64,000 bases of DNA from Gordonia sp. KTR9. Lineage in GTDB: Bacteria > Actinomycetota > Actinomycetes > Mycobacteriales > Mycobacteriaceae. Under the pieces are notes generated by a model. That model searched no databases. It worked only from the letters and a program-made list of their open reading frames with translations, and was not told the origin of the DNA. The translations under genes and the position numbers were made by a program. Position 1 is the first letter of the stretch, and every line of letters begins with the position of its first letter. Below, in pieces: positions 51,751 to 60,177 of this stretch. The DNA lies in assembly GCF_000143885.2 (NCBI RefSeq), contig NC_018581.1, positions 5,084,001 to 5,148,000 of the forward strand, in the 5' to 3' direction.

Positions 51751-53358
51751 TCAGCGGTTCCCGACCGGCATCGGGCCCACCGACCGGTCACCCCGCAGCT
51801 TCTTCCGGATGAGTTCGGCGCTGATCAGGCACATCGGCAAGCCGATGCCGGGGCGTGTGCTCGATCCCGCGTAGTACAGGCCGTCGACCTTGCGCGACCT
51901 GTTCGTCGAACGCAGAAACGCGCTCTGACGCAGGGTGTGCGCCGGGCCGAGGGCGCCGCCGCACCAGGAGTTGACCGAGTCGACGAAGTCGGCAGGGCCG
52001 ATGGTGCGCCGGACGACCACGCGATCGGCGAGGTCGGGCACACCCGCCCATTGTCCGATCATCGCGATGGCGCGGTCGGTCACCTTCTCGATGTCGGGGT
52101 CACCGCTGCCGTCCACACCGCCGTGACCGAGACCCGGATCGGGCGGAACCGGCACCAGGATGAAGAGGTTCTCCGAATCCGACGGCGCCACCGAGGCGTC
52201 GGTGGCCGACGGTTTGCACACGTAGAGGGAGGCCGGGTCCGGCACCCGCGTGGGGCTTTCGAAGATGGCGTCGAAGTTGGTCTTCCAGTCCTCGGTGAAG
52301 AACAGCGAGTGGTGCGCCAGTTCGGGCACCTCACCGCGCACTCCGAGGAGGGCGAGCACCGCACCGGGACCGGAAGTGGCGCGGTCCCAGTAGCGCTCGG
52401 GGAACGTCCGGAGTTCCCGGGGCAGCAGACGCGTCTCGAGGTGATGAAGATCGGTGGCACCGATCACGATGTCCGCCAGCAGGTCTCGCGAGGTGCCGTC
52501 GGGCCCTTCGACGCGTACCCCGGCCACCTCAGCGCGACGGCGCCACGGTACCCGCTTCGTTCCCACACGTTCCCGCGTGAGGACGGTGGTCGCTGCGGTC
52601 CCCGTGTGGATCCGCACACCCCGCTCGCGGGCCACCCGTTCCAGCGCGTCGACGAACGTGGTGAAGCCGCCGTTGGGATATCGCACCCCGTCGGCGAGGT
52701 CGAGCCAGCTCATCAGGTGGTACATCGCGGGGGTGCGCTCGGGCGATGAACCCAGGAACACCGCCGGATACCCGAGGACCTGCCGGAGCCTGCGGTCCGT
52801 GAAGCGGGCCACGACATAGGACTGCAACGACGTCGTCAACAGGCTGACAAGGGTCTTCGCGTGCCGCAACACCGGGAGACCCAGGAAAGCGCGCGGCGAG
52901 TCGAAACTGGTGTACAGAAAGCGTTCCACCGCAAGGTCATAGGCCTGCCGACCGGTGCGCAGATAGTCGTCGAGCGCAGCTCCGGCGCCCGGTTCGATCT
53001 GCTCGAAGAGGGCGCGATTGCGCTCGCGGTCGCCGAAGACGTCGATCGGTTTCTCATCGGCGTCCTCGCTGTCGCCGAAGAACACCCGATACCCGGGATC
53101 GAGTCGGACGAGATCGAGCTGTTCGGCGGTCGACGTCCCGAGCATCTCGAAGAAGTGGTCGAAGACCTCGGGCATCAACCACCACGACGGGCCGGTGTCG
53201 AAGCGGAAACCGTCGCGGTCCCAGGAACCGGCACGACCGCCGAGATCATCGTTCTTCTCGACGAGTTCGACGTCATGCCCGTCGTGGGCGAGGAGGGCGG
53301 CGGTGGCCAGTCCGGCGACACCGCCACCGATGACGACAACACGTCTGGGGTCGCTCAT
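51751..53358 (-). CDS. crtI: phytoene desaturase CrtI
   Basis: FAD-dependent carotenoid desaturase of 535 residues converting phytoene to lycopene by successive desaturations. N-terminal FAD motif VIGGGVAGLATAALLAHDG, then FDTGPSWWLMPEVF. The C-terminal segment is YYAGSSTRPGIGLPMCLIS. The start overlaps the crtB stop (ATGA), as in most actinobacterial crtB-crtI pairs. That pairing identifies it as the main desaturase rather than the copy at 31001. The last 38 codons are echoed by a decayed fragment at 46836-46950. Confidence 0.93.
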   Translation of the reverse strand: MSDPRRVVVIGGGVAGLATAALLAHDGHDVELVEKNDDLGGRAGSWDRDGFRFDTGPSWWLMPEVFDHFFEMLGTSTAEQLDLVRLDPGYRVFFGDSEDADEKPIDVFGDRERNRALFEQIEPGAGAALDDYLRTGRQAYDLAVERFLYTSFDSPRAFLGLPVLRHAKTLVSLLTTSLQSYVVARFTDRRLRQVLGYPAVFLGSSPERTPAMYHLMSWLDLADGVRYPNGGFTTFVDALERVARERGVRIHTGTAATTVLTRERVGTKRVPWRRRAEVAGVRVEGPDGTSRDLLADIVIGATDLHHLETRLLPRELRTFPERYWDRATSGPGAVLALLGVRGEVPELAHHSLFFTEDWKTNFDAIFESPTRVPDPASLYVCKPSATDASVAPSDSENLFILVPVPPDPGLGHGGVDGSGDPDIEKVTDRAIAMIGQWAGVPDLADRVVVRRTIGPADFVDSVNSWCGGALGPAHTLRQSAFLRSTNRSRKVDGLYYAGSSTRPGIGLPMCLISAELIRKKLRGDRSVGPMPVGNR

Positions 53359-54296
53359 GCGTTGATCTTCCTTCTGCGGACGTCGACGGCCTCGGCGCGG
53401 GAAGCGGTCCGCGGCATGCCGCGCCGGGCGACGGCGGCCGCCGCGATCCGGGCCTTCCCGGGGTTCGGGATGCGGACGCGGCTGCGGCGGGCCTCCGCGG
53501 CCGACGACTCGCGCAGACGAGCAGTCAGTTCGGCGAACAGATCGTGCGCGGTGCACACCGCGACCCGGCTTCCGACCGGGAGGTGCGGGATGGCGGCCGC
53601 GGCGGCGCTGAGGTCGAGATCGATGTCGTCCAGCCAGAGCGCCCAGGCGGACTCCGCCGGATCGTCGGGATCGAGGCCGACCAGATAGCGTCGCCCCAGC
53701 CCGTCGCTGTCCTCGCCGAAGTCGCGCAGGAAGTTGATCTTCTGGAACGCGGCGCCCAGCCGCTGGGCACCCGGTGCGAGGTGGTCGTACCGGGCCGCAG
53801 ATTTGGCTTCGTCGGCGACAAACGCGCGCAGGCACATCAGACCGATCACCTCGGCCGAGCCGTAGATGTAGGTGGCCAGTGAGTCGAAGTCGTGCTGGAC
53901 CTGGGTCAGGTCGCTGCGCATCGAATCGAAGAACGGCCCCACCAGATCGAGGTCGATGCCGACCCGGCGGGCGGTCTGGGCAAAAGCGTGAACGACGAGG
54001 TTGCTGCTCGAGCCGGTGACGAGCGCGACGCTGGTCTGCTCCTCGAGTTGGTCGAGCTCGTTGCTGCGGTCGACGAGTCCCTGTTCGGGGCGCGGGGCGT
54101 CGACGATCTCGTCGGCGACCCGGACGAGTGCGTAGATGTTCTGGATGTCGCGACGGATCCGCGGGGGCAGCAGCCGCGAGGCGAGCCCGAACGAACTCGA
54201 ATACGACTTGATGACGAGCGCCGCGCTGGCCTCGGCGACCTCGTCGTACCGCCGGTGAGGTGGGACCACCTCAGTGTGACCGGGAATGTGCATCAT
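53355..54296 (-). CDS. crtB: phytoene synthase CrtB
   Basis: Head-to-head prenyl synthase of 313 residues joining two geranylgeranyl diphosphates into phytoene. The substrate-binding aspartates are in ALVRVADEIVD (near residue 62) and NFLRDFGEDSDGLGR (near residue 190), the two diagnostic squalene/phytoene synthase motifs. It begins 42 bases after idi and overlaps crtI by 4 bases. It uses the product of crtE, which is encoded 26 kb away. Confidence 0.93.
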   Translation of the reverse strand: MMHIPGHTEVVPPHRRYDEVAEASAALVIKSYSSSFGLASRLLPPRIRRDIQNIYALVRVADEIVDAPRPEQGLVDRSNELDQLEEQTSVALVTGSSSNLVVHAFAQTARRVGIDLDLVGPFFDSMRSDLTQVQHDFDSLATYIYGSAEVIGLMCLRAFVADEAKSAARYDHLAPGAQRLGAAFQKINFLRDFGEDSDGLGRRYLVGLDPDDPAESAWALWLDDIDLDLSAAAAAIPHLPVGSRVAVCTAHDLFAELTARLRESSAAEARRSRVRIPNPGKARIAAAAVARRGMPRTASRAEAVDVRRRKINA

Positions 54297-54338
54297 CCGA
54301 CCGCTCCTCGACCTGGTGACTTCGCGGGTTGCCTGACG

Positions 54339-54908
54339 TCATGAATTCGATGCCCGGGACATCGCCGGATGGGTCTCGTGGACCGAACCGTCGTGACCAT
54401 TCGGCAGCTGGCGCACCTGTTCGACGAACCACGGGCTGACCGACCACGGGGTGCGTTCGACGAGCGACCACACGTCGGCGACATCGGCCCAGACGTGTTC
54501 GGCGACCTCGTCGGGCGCGGGTCGGGGCGTTGCCAGCGGGCGCGCGACGAACACCGGGCAGATCTCGTTCTCCACGATCCCGCTCGCGTCGACCGCCCGG
54601 TACCGGAAGTCGGGCAGGACGCAGCGGACGTCGGCGACCTCGATACCGAGCTCGCGCACGGCGTACCGGTGCACGGCGTCGACAACGTCCTCACCCGGAC
54701 GCGGGTGCCCGCAGAACGAGTTGGTCCACACACCGGGCCAGCTCCGCTTGGACAATGCCCGACGCGTCATGAGGATGCGGCCGTCGACGACGAGGTGGCA
54801 CGAGAAGGCGAAGTGCAGCGGGGTGTCGAACCCGTGCACCGCCTCGCGGTCGGCGGTGCCGCATGGGCGGCCGTCGGCGTCGGCGAGAACCACCGAGTCG
54901 TTGGTCAT
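54339..54908 (-). CDS. idi: isopentenyl-diphosphate isomerase, type I
   Basis: Nudix-fold enzyme of 189 residues interconverting IPP and DMAPP. The catalytic cysteine is in TNSFCGHP and the glutamate in GIVENEICPVF; the metal-binding RELGIEV is in the Nudix helix. ATG 54908 has GAGGAA eight bases upstream; the ATG at 54923 would add five residues but lacks a site. It opens the idi-crtB-crtI operon, raising the DMAPP supply for carotenoids. Confidence 0.92.
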   Translation of the reverse strand: MTNDSVVLADADGRPCGTADREAVHGFDTPLHFAFSCHLVVDGRILMTRRALSKRSWPGVWTNSFCGHPRPGEDVVDAVHRYAVRELGIEVADVRCVLPDFRYRAVDASGIVENEICPVFVARPLATPRPAPDEVAEHVWADVADVWSLVERTPWSVSPWFVEQVRQLPNGHDGSVHETHPAMSRASNS

Positions 54909-54961
54909 CGAAGATTTCCTCATCGCGTCGAGATCGTTGGAAGCGGGCACCCGCCGTTCCC

Positions 54962-54988
54962 CATTGTTCGTCACGGGGCATTGTCGTT
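54962..54988. repeat. idi: direct repeat upstream of idi
   Basis: CATTGTTCGT (54962-54971) and CATTGTCGTT (54979-54988), 17 bases apart, 50-80 bases before the idi start. Possible regulator sites for the idi-crtB-crtI operon. Short and imperfect. Confidence 0.3.
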
Positions 54989-55046
54989 CAGGGGGCACTT
55001 CGTCGCCGACGCCCGATCCGGATGGGGAGCTGTCCGTCACCCGGGA

Positions 55047-55766
55047 TCATCCGAGCCGTCGGGTCTGTTTCCGCACCGCGACTCCGAGCTGGATCGTGCC
55101 CACGACCGCGAGTACGGCTCCGGTCACCGCGATGGCTGCGGCCAGCACCGTGACGGTGCCGGAGGCCAGGCCGGTAGCCCACCACCAGGTCGAACACAGC
55201 GCGGCGATGATCGCCAGTATCACCCGCGACGGTCGTTCCCACACGGTGACCGCACCCGGCCCGGTCATCCCGACCGCCTGCGCCGTGGCACGGGTCGTCT
55301 CGAGGATGAGGGTCAGCACCACGATCGAGACGCCCAGCCACGACGGCGCTCCCACGACCACGACGATGCCGATCAGCATGACGTCGGAGCACCGGTCGGC
55401 GACGGCGTCGTTGAGCCGGCCCCACCGCGACGCCGTTCGCGTCTGGGCCGCGATCGCGCCGTCGACGCCGTCGAGCAGCGCCGCCACCAGGATGACCAGT
55501 GCGGCGAGCAACGGCCACCAGCCCCCGAGGATCGTCAGACACAGTGCCGTCGCGGTGGCGACCACGCCGAGGACCGTGACGGTGTTGGCGGACACACCGA
55601 GCCGTGCGAGCGGGCGCGCGCACCAATGACTGATCAGCACCCAGCCGCGCACCCACGGGTTCTGCCTCGGATCGATACCGCCGTGGAGTTCCGACCAGGC
55701 GTCGAGTGCCTCGTCCCGGGCGGACTTCATCCGGTCGGCCGCGAGGTGTTCAGGTTCCGCGGACAC
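55047..55766 (-). CDS. CDP-alcohol phosphatidyltransferase family protein, variant motif
   Basis: Membrane enzyme of 239 residues with about six helices. The family active site D-x2-D-G-x2-A-R-x8-G-x3-D-x3-D is recognisable in DGVDGAIAAQ followed by GRLNDAVAD. All four aspartates and the glycines are present, but the conserved AR reads AA, removing an arginine that usually contacts the CDP-alcohol. It may be active on another substrate or be degenerate. Start overlaps the BrkB-like stop region by 17 bases. Confidence 0.85.
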   Translation of the reverse strand: MSAEPEHLAADRMKSARDEALDAWSELHGGIDPRQNPWVRGWVLISHWCARPLARLGVSANTVTVLGVVATATALCLTILGGWWPLLAALVILVAALLDGVDGAIAAQTRTASRWGRLNDAVADRCSDVMLIGIVVVVGAPSWLGVSIVVLTLILETTRATAQAVGMTGPGAVTVWERPSRVILAIIAALCSTWWWATGLASGTVTVLAAAIAVTGAVLAVVGTIQLGVAVRKQTRRLG

Positions 55767-56643
55767 GGTCCCTCCTCTGCTTCGAGATCGCCTGCCCGAC
55801 CGCCCATCCGACGATCACGATGACATGCGCGACGTAGAGCCACAGCCCGACCGCCACCACGCCGCCGATCACCCGGAGCCCCCCGTACGGGATACCGACG
55901 TCGATCGGCAGGGACAGGAACAGCAGAAAGCCCTGGAAGAACCCGGCGATGAACGACGCGGTCCCGAGAGCCGTGACCGCCGCGACTCCCAGCGTCGGCT
56001 CACCTGGCGTCACCCGCCAATACACCCACGTCAGCGCAATGGCCACCGTCAGCCAGACGACGATGAACTCGACCACGATCCGCACCACGAGATCCCCGAG
56101 ACCGCCCGTCCCGCCGCCGTCGGGCGCGAGCGTGGTGAGCGTGCCCGCGACGCCGACGACGACGAAGGCCAGCGGCGGCACGACGACGACCAGCCCCAGC
56201 ACCCAGATCCGCGACCGCCAGCCGGTGAACCGGTCGTCCCGCGGATACAGCGTCATGCACGCACGGCGTAGTCCCTCGCCGTAGAACGACGCCGGGAACA
56301 GCAGCACGACAGCGCTCATCAGCGACAGCCCGGTGCCGATCACGACTGCCTCGTCGAAGACACCGCGGCCGCCCATCGCCGGCGGGATGAGCACGCGAAG
56401 CTCCGACAGGGACTCGGCGGCCGACGGGCCGCGCAGCCACGTCGTCGACCAGATCCCGAGGAGCGCCCACGGGACGACGGCGATCGCGGCGAAGTAGGTC
56501 AGCGTGGCGGCGGCAGCCGCGAGGTCCCCGCGGCCGAGGGTGGTACGGACATCCGTCACCAGCGCACGGACGTCGAGCGTCTTCGCGTGCTCGCGGAACG
56601 AGGTCTCGCGAGTCACCGTGGGGGCCGATCGGCGCGGTGTCAC
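55750..56643 (-). CDS. YihY/BrkB-family membrane protein
   Basis: Inner-membrane protein of 297 residues with six hydrophobic helices, in the YihY/BrkB family (once wrongly called RNase BN). The first helix region AAATLTYFAAIAVVPWAL and the last (GGVVAVGLWLYVAHVIVIVG) match the family. Function in cells is unsettled; roles in transport or serum resistance have been proposed. It shares 17 bases with the phosphotransferase start, so the pair is probably one transcription unit. Confidence 0.83.
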   Translation of the reverse strand: MTPRRSAPTVTRETSFREHAKTLDVRALVTDVRTTLGRGDLAAAAATLTYFAAIAVVPWALLGIWSTTWLRGPSAAESLSELRVLIPPAMGGRGVFDEAVVIGTGLSLMSAVVLLFPASFYGEGLRRACMTLYPRDDRFTGWRSRIWVLGLVVVVPPLAFVVVGVAGTLTTLAPDGGGTGGLGDLVVRIVVEFIVVWLTVAIALTWVYWRVTPGEPTLGVAAVTALGTASFIAGFFQGFLLFLSLPIDVGIPYGGLRVIGGVVAVGLWLYVAHVIVIVGWAVGQAISKQRRDRVRGT

Positions 56644-56733
56644 CCCTCCGGGATACCCGAAAACTCCACGCCTACGCCGCAGTGGCTTGCCGCTGGTCGT
56701 GTCGGGCGATCTCCGGACGACTCCGATCCGGCG

Positions 56734-57369
56734 TCAGATCGAGGCGAACAGAGCCACCGCCATACCCAGCATGATGAGGGCGACGACCGCGTCGAGCACC
56801 TTCCACGCACGCGGACTCGCGAAGAACCCGGACAGCCTGCGTGCCCCGCCGCCGAGGGCGGTGAACCACAGAACGCTCGCGATGCACGCACCGAAAGCGA
56901 ACGCCCACTTGCCGTTTCCGTGTCCGTTCGCGATGGCGCCCATGGTGATGACGGTGTCGAGGTAGACGTGGGGGTTCAGCCAGGTCAGGGCCAGCGCCGT
57001 GCCCACCGCGATCCAGCGTCCGGTGGACTCGGCTCCCCTGTCGTCGACCCCCGTGGCCTCGGCCTCGATCACCTCGTTGCTGCGCAGGCAGCGTCTGACG
57101 GCCAGCACCCCCAGCGCCCCCACGTAGAGTCCGCCGGCCGCCTTGGCGAACGTCACCACCTCCGGATGCGCGCCGACGAGGGCGCCGAGTCCGGCGACAC
57201 CCGCCACGATGAGGACGATGTCGGAGACCGCACAGACCGCCACGATCGACGCGGTGTGTCGGCGCGCGACACCCTGGCGCAGCACGAAGACGTTCTGGGG
57301 TCCGATGGCGATGATCAGGCCGGCTCCGGTCAGGAGTCCGGCGAGCGCGGGAACTAGATAGACGGTCAC
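56734..57369 (-). CDS. lysE: lysine/arginine exporter LysE family
   Basis: LysE/ArgO exporter of 211 residues with five to six helices. The N-terminal segment (GLLTGAGLIIAIGPQNVFVLRQG) has the conserved GPQN, and TWLNPHVYLDT carries the NPxxxxD signature. In Corynebacterium the gene is divergent from lysG; here the LysG-like gene is 1.9 kb away, beyond a TetR and a membrane-protein gene. It exports excess basic amino acids. Start ATG/GTG at 57369. Confidence 0.9.
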   Translation of the reverse strand: MTVYLVPALAGLLTGAGLIIAIGPQNVFVLRQGVARRHTASIVAVCAVSDIVLIVAGVAGLGALVGAHPEVVTFAKAAGGLYVGALGVLAVRRCLRSNEVIEAEATGVDDRGAESTGRWIAVGTALALTWLNPHVYLDTVITMGAIANGHGNGKWAFAFGACIASVLWFTALGGGARRLSGFFASPRAWKVLDAVVALIMLGMAVALFASI

Positions 57370-57443
57370 CGGGACGACGCTAGGAGCGCCTACCTGCCTC
57401 AGTACAGCGAAAGTTTTTCACGAATCAACAGCTGAGCTTCAGA

Positions 57444-58061
57444 TTAGGCGCCGTCGTCGCCCAGTCCCGCGACGCGCAGGACCGCGCAGAACGCGTCGAT
57501 GTAGTCGTCGATCTCCACGTCGCCGACCAGTCCCTGCTGCACGACCGCTCCCTGCATGACCGACACCATCACCTGGGCGAGGATCGTGGGTTCCGCGGGC
57601 AGTTCGCGACCCGCCGCCCGCCAGTCCGTCAGGACACGCTCGAAGACCCCGCGCAATCCACGGACGATGTCGCCGACGGTCTCGCGAAGGGCGGGATTGT
57701 TCGAGGCCTCACCCCATACCGTCAGAACCATCCGGAAACCGTCGGTCAGCGGGGCGATCTCGAGCAGGATCCGTTCCGCGAGCGAACGCACCGCGGCCTC
57801 GGGTGAGGCGGGTCGGGCCCCCGGGTCGTCGAAGCCGTTGATGCCCGTCTCGTATGCGACGAAGATCGACCGCGCGACCGCGGCGATCAGTTCCTCCTTC
57901 GAGGAGTAGTACGAGTAGACGGCTCCCGCACTGAGCCCGGATTCCCGGATCACGTCGGACATCGACGCGCGGTGGAACCCCTTGTCGATGAAGCAGCGGC
58001 GAGCGGCGTCGAGAATCTGCTGACTTCGTTCGAGCTTGCGTTCGTCGCTGATCTTCGGCAT
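57444..58061 (-). CDS. TetR-family regulator
   Basis: TetR protein of 205 residues, HTH at residues 28-60 (SMSDVIRESGLSAGAVYSYY). Divergent from the membrane protein at 58155 across a 93-base gap with two matching palindromes, which is the standard autoregulated arrangement. It sits between lysE and lysG and shows no tie to amino-acid export; it probably arrived with the membrane-protein gene. Confidence 0.88.
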   Translation of the reverse strand: MPKISDERKLERSQQILDAARRCFIDKGFHRASMSDVIRESGLSAGAVYSYYSSKEELIAAVARSIFVAYETGINGFDDPGARPASPEAAVRSLAERILLEIAPLTDGFRMVLTVWGEASNNPALRETVGDIVRGLRGVFERVLTDWRAAGRELPAEPTILAQVMVSVMQGAVVQQGLVGDVEIDDYIDAFCAVLRVAGLGDDGA

Positions 58062-58074
58062 GCGGACAGTCTAA

Positions 58075-58088
58075 AACGAATATTCGTT
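58075..58088. promoter_or_regulatory. palindromic operator box 1
   Basis: AACGAATATTCGTT, a perfect 14-base palindrome, 14 bases upstream of the divergent tetR start. Box 2 with the same arms is exactly 50 bases away. Confidence 0.7.
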
Positions 58089-58124
58089 CTTGATTCCACC
58101 CGACGGTCGGCGCATACTTTCCAA

Positions 58125-58138
58125 AACGAAGGCTCGTT
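58125..58138. promoter_or_regulatory. palindromic operator box 2
   Basis: AACGAAGGCTCGTT, near-palindromic with arms AACGA and TCGTT, sharing 11 of 14 bases with box 1. It lies 17 bases before the start of the membrane-protein gene at 58155, where a bound TetR would block its promoter. Confidence 0.65.
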
Positions 58139-58154
58139 CTTTTTAGGAGGCGTC

Positions 58155-59201
58155 ATGACCACCGAGCTGCACCCGACGGATACCCGACCAGATGGCCCCG
58201 GCGCGACCGCGGGACCCGCGTCAGGCCATGCACCGAGCTGGCGGCAGGTGGCGGCGATGATCGTCGGAATCCCGACGCTCGTGGTCGCGATCGCCGCGAT
58301 GTTCGTGTCGCTGGCCGTCGATCCCGAACCACACGAGGCCCCACTGGGTCTCGTCGCACCTCCGGCCGCCGCGCAGACGATCGAGTCGGCACTCGCCGAG
58401 CGGGCCGGCCCCGACGCCTTCGTCGTCGAACGACTCACCGACGTCGACGACGCCCGCGCCGCGATCGAACGGCGCGATCTGGTGGGCGCGATCGCGGTCG
58501 GACCCGGCGGGGTCACGGTCCTGACCGCCGAGGCGGGATCCCCCGTGCTGGCGCAGGTCGTCTCCGGGGTGGGCAGTGGCATCGCCACCGCTCAACGCGT
58601 ACCCGTCGCCATCGAAGCAGTCGTCCCCACCCCCGAAACCGACGCCCGCGGAACCGGTTTCGCCGCCGGACTGTTGCCGTTGCTGATCGCCGGCATGGCA
58701 CTGGGCGGAGCAGCGGCGGTCGCGCTGCGCGGGCGCGTCGCGATGCAGGTGACGTTGGCGGTCCTGGGTCCGCTGATGGCCGGCTTCGGCTTCGCGGCGA
58801 CATGGTCATGGCTGGGCGTCATCGACGGTGCAGTCGGCGCCGTCGGTCTCGCCGCGGCGCTGATGATCGGTGCGATCACCTGGTTCACGGTCGGCGCGGG
58901 AAGCCTTCTGGGTACCGCGGGTGTCGGGGTGTCCGCGCTGGTGATGGTGCTGATCTCCAACCCGCTGTCGGGTCTGGCGTCGTCCCCGTACCTGCTCCCC
59001 GCCCCGTGGGGAGCGATCGGACAGTGGCTGCCACCCGGCGCAGGCGGCACGCTGCTCCGCTCGGTCGCGTACTTCCCGGCCGCGAGCATCACCGGAGAAG
59101 CAGCCGTGCTCGTCGGCTGGGTGGCGATCGGCGCCGGACTGCTCGCACTCGGGGTGATGCGCGGGCGCCGGGCCGCCGAGCCGAGTTCCGTCCCGGCCTG
59201 A
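58155..59201 (+). CDS. ABC-2/YhgE-like membrane protein
   Basis: Protein of 348 residues: one N-terminal helix (VAAMIVGIPTLVVAIAAMF), an extracellular domain of about 110 residues, and then five or six helices from residue 175. This layout resembles the YhgE/Pip and ABC-2 permease-like proteins that often lie next to TetR genes; no ATPase is adjacent. It probably has a role in export or in the envelope. ATG 58155 follows TAGGAGGCGTC, an excellent ribosome site. The frame is open 61 codons further upstream, through the operators, and is not coding there. Confidence 0.8.
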   Translation: MTTELHPTDTRPDGPGATAGPASGHAPSWRQVAAMIVGIPTLVVAIAAMFVSLAVDPEPHEAPLGLVAPPAAAQTIESALAERAGPDAFVVERLTDVDDARAAIERRDLVGAIAVGPGGVTVLTAEAGSPVLAQVVSGVGSGIATAQRVPVAIEAVVPTPETDARGTGFAAGLLPLLIAGMALGGAAAVALRGRVAMQVTLAVLGPLMAGFGFAATWSWLGVIDGAVGAVGLAAALMIGAITWFTVGAGSLLGTAGVGVSALVMVLISNPLSGLASSPYLLPAPWGAIGQWLPPGAGGTLLRSVAYFPAASITGEAAVLVGWVAIGAGLLALGVMRGRRAAEPSSVPA

Positions 59202-59224
59202 TCCGGGTCGTCTAGCCTCGGCTC

Positions 59225-60130
59225 GTGGACATCAGCCAGGAAGGCCTGCGCACGCTGGCCGCGGTGCTGCGCGAGGGAACGTTCGACGCCGCGGCCACCG
59301 CCCTGCACATCACCCCGTCGGCGGTGAGCCAGCGGATCAAGGCGCTCGAGTCCGCTGCCGGCCGGGTCCTGTTGCGGCGGACCAAGCCCGCGACCGCCAC
59401 CCCTGACGGCGAGGTGCTGGTCCGCCTGGCCAAACAATGGGAACTCCTCCTCGCCGAGACACGAGCCGAGTTCGTCGGCGCCCCCGACGACGACGGGCTG
59501 CCACTGGTCGAGCGTCCACGCATCCACCTCCCGATCGCCACCAACGCCGATTCCCTCGCGACCTGGTTGCTGCCGGTACTGGCACAGTTCCACCGGGAAC
59601 ACGCGGTGGCGGTCGAGATCTTCCGCGACGACGAGACACGCAGCAGCACCCTGCTCCGCACCGGCGACGTGCTCGCCGCGGTGACCTCGGAGCCTCTGGC
59701 GATTCGCGGGTGTGCACTCCAGTCGCTCGGCACGATGCGCTATCTGCCCGTCGCCACAACGGAATTCATCGAGACCTGGCTGCCCGACGGACCCGACGCC
59801 GATTCCCTGGCCCGCGCCCCGATGGTGCAGTTCGACCGCAACGATCACATTCAGCGGAACATCTCGGCGGCCCTCGCGGGCCGGCCCGTCGACCCGCCGG
59901 CGGTCTACATCCCGGCGTCGACCGAATACCACCGCGCCGTCACGCTCGGGATCGGCTGGGGCGCGGTCCCCGTCGTCCAGATCGCCGAGGCTCTCGACGC
60001 GGGTCGCGTCCGCCTCATCGCCGACCATCACATCGACGTCCCGCTGTACTGGCAGTACTGGAAGTTGAGTTCACCTCTGCTACAAGCACTCACGGCAAGT
60101 GTCGTCGAAGGCGCCGCCCGTGTTCTCTAG
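59225..60130 (+). CDS. lysG: LysR-family regulator LysG/ArgP
   Basis: LysR-type activator of 301 residues. The N-terminal winged HTH contains LHITPSAVSQRIKALESAAG and the C-terminal region binds effector. It matches LysG/ArgP, which activates lysE when lysine, arginine or histidine accumulates. The GTG at 59225 is preceded six bases by TAGCCT (59213-59218), so the transcript is probably leaderless. The usual divergent lysG/lysE pair is here separated by two foreign-looking genes. Confidence 0.85.
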   Translation: MDISQEGLRTLAAVLREGTFDAAATALHITPSAVSQRIKALESAAGRVLLRRTKPATATPDGEVLVRLAKQWELLLAETRAEFVGAPDDDGLPLVERPRIHLPIATNADSLATWLLPVLAQFHREHAVAVEIFRDDETRSSTLLRTGDVLAAVTSEPLAIRGCALQSLGTMRYLPVATTEFIETWLPDGPDADSLARAPMVQFDRNDHIQRNISAALAGRPVDPPAVYIPASTEYHRAVTLGIGWGAVPVVQIAEALDAGRVRLIADHHIDVPLYWQYWKLSSPLLQALTASVVEGAARVL

Positions 60131-60140
60131 AGCCGATTCC

Positions 60141-60177
60141 ATAGCCCGAAGCCGCGGTTCGCGCGATTTCGGACTAT
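60141..60177. terminator. convergent terminator between lysG and the MFS gene
   Basis: ATAGCCCGAA (60141-60150) and TTCGGACTAT (60168-60177) pair with one C-A mismatch around a 17-base loop that is G/C-rich. The arm includes the stop codon of the minus-strand MFS gene (60174-60176). Suitable for both converging transcripts. Confidence 0.5.
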
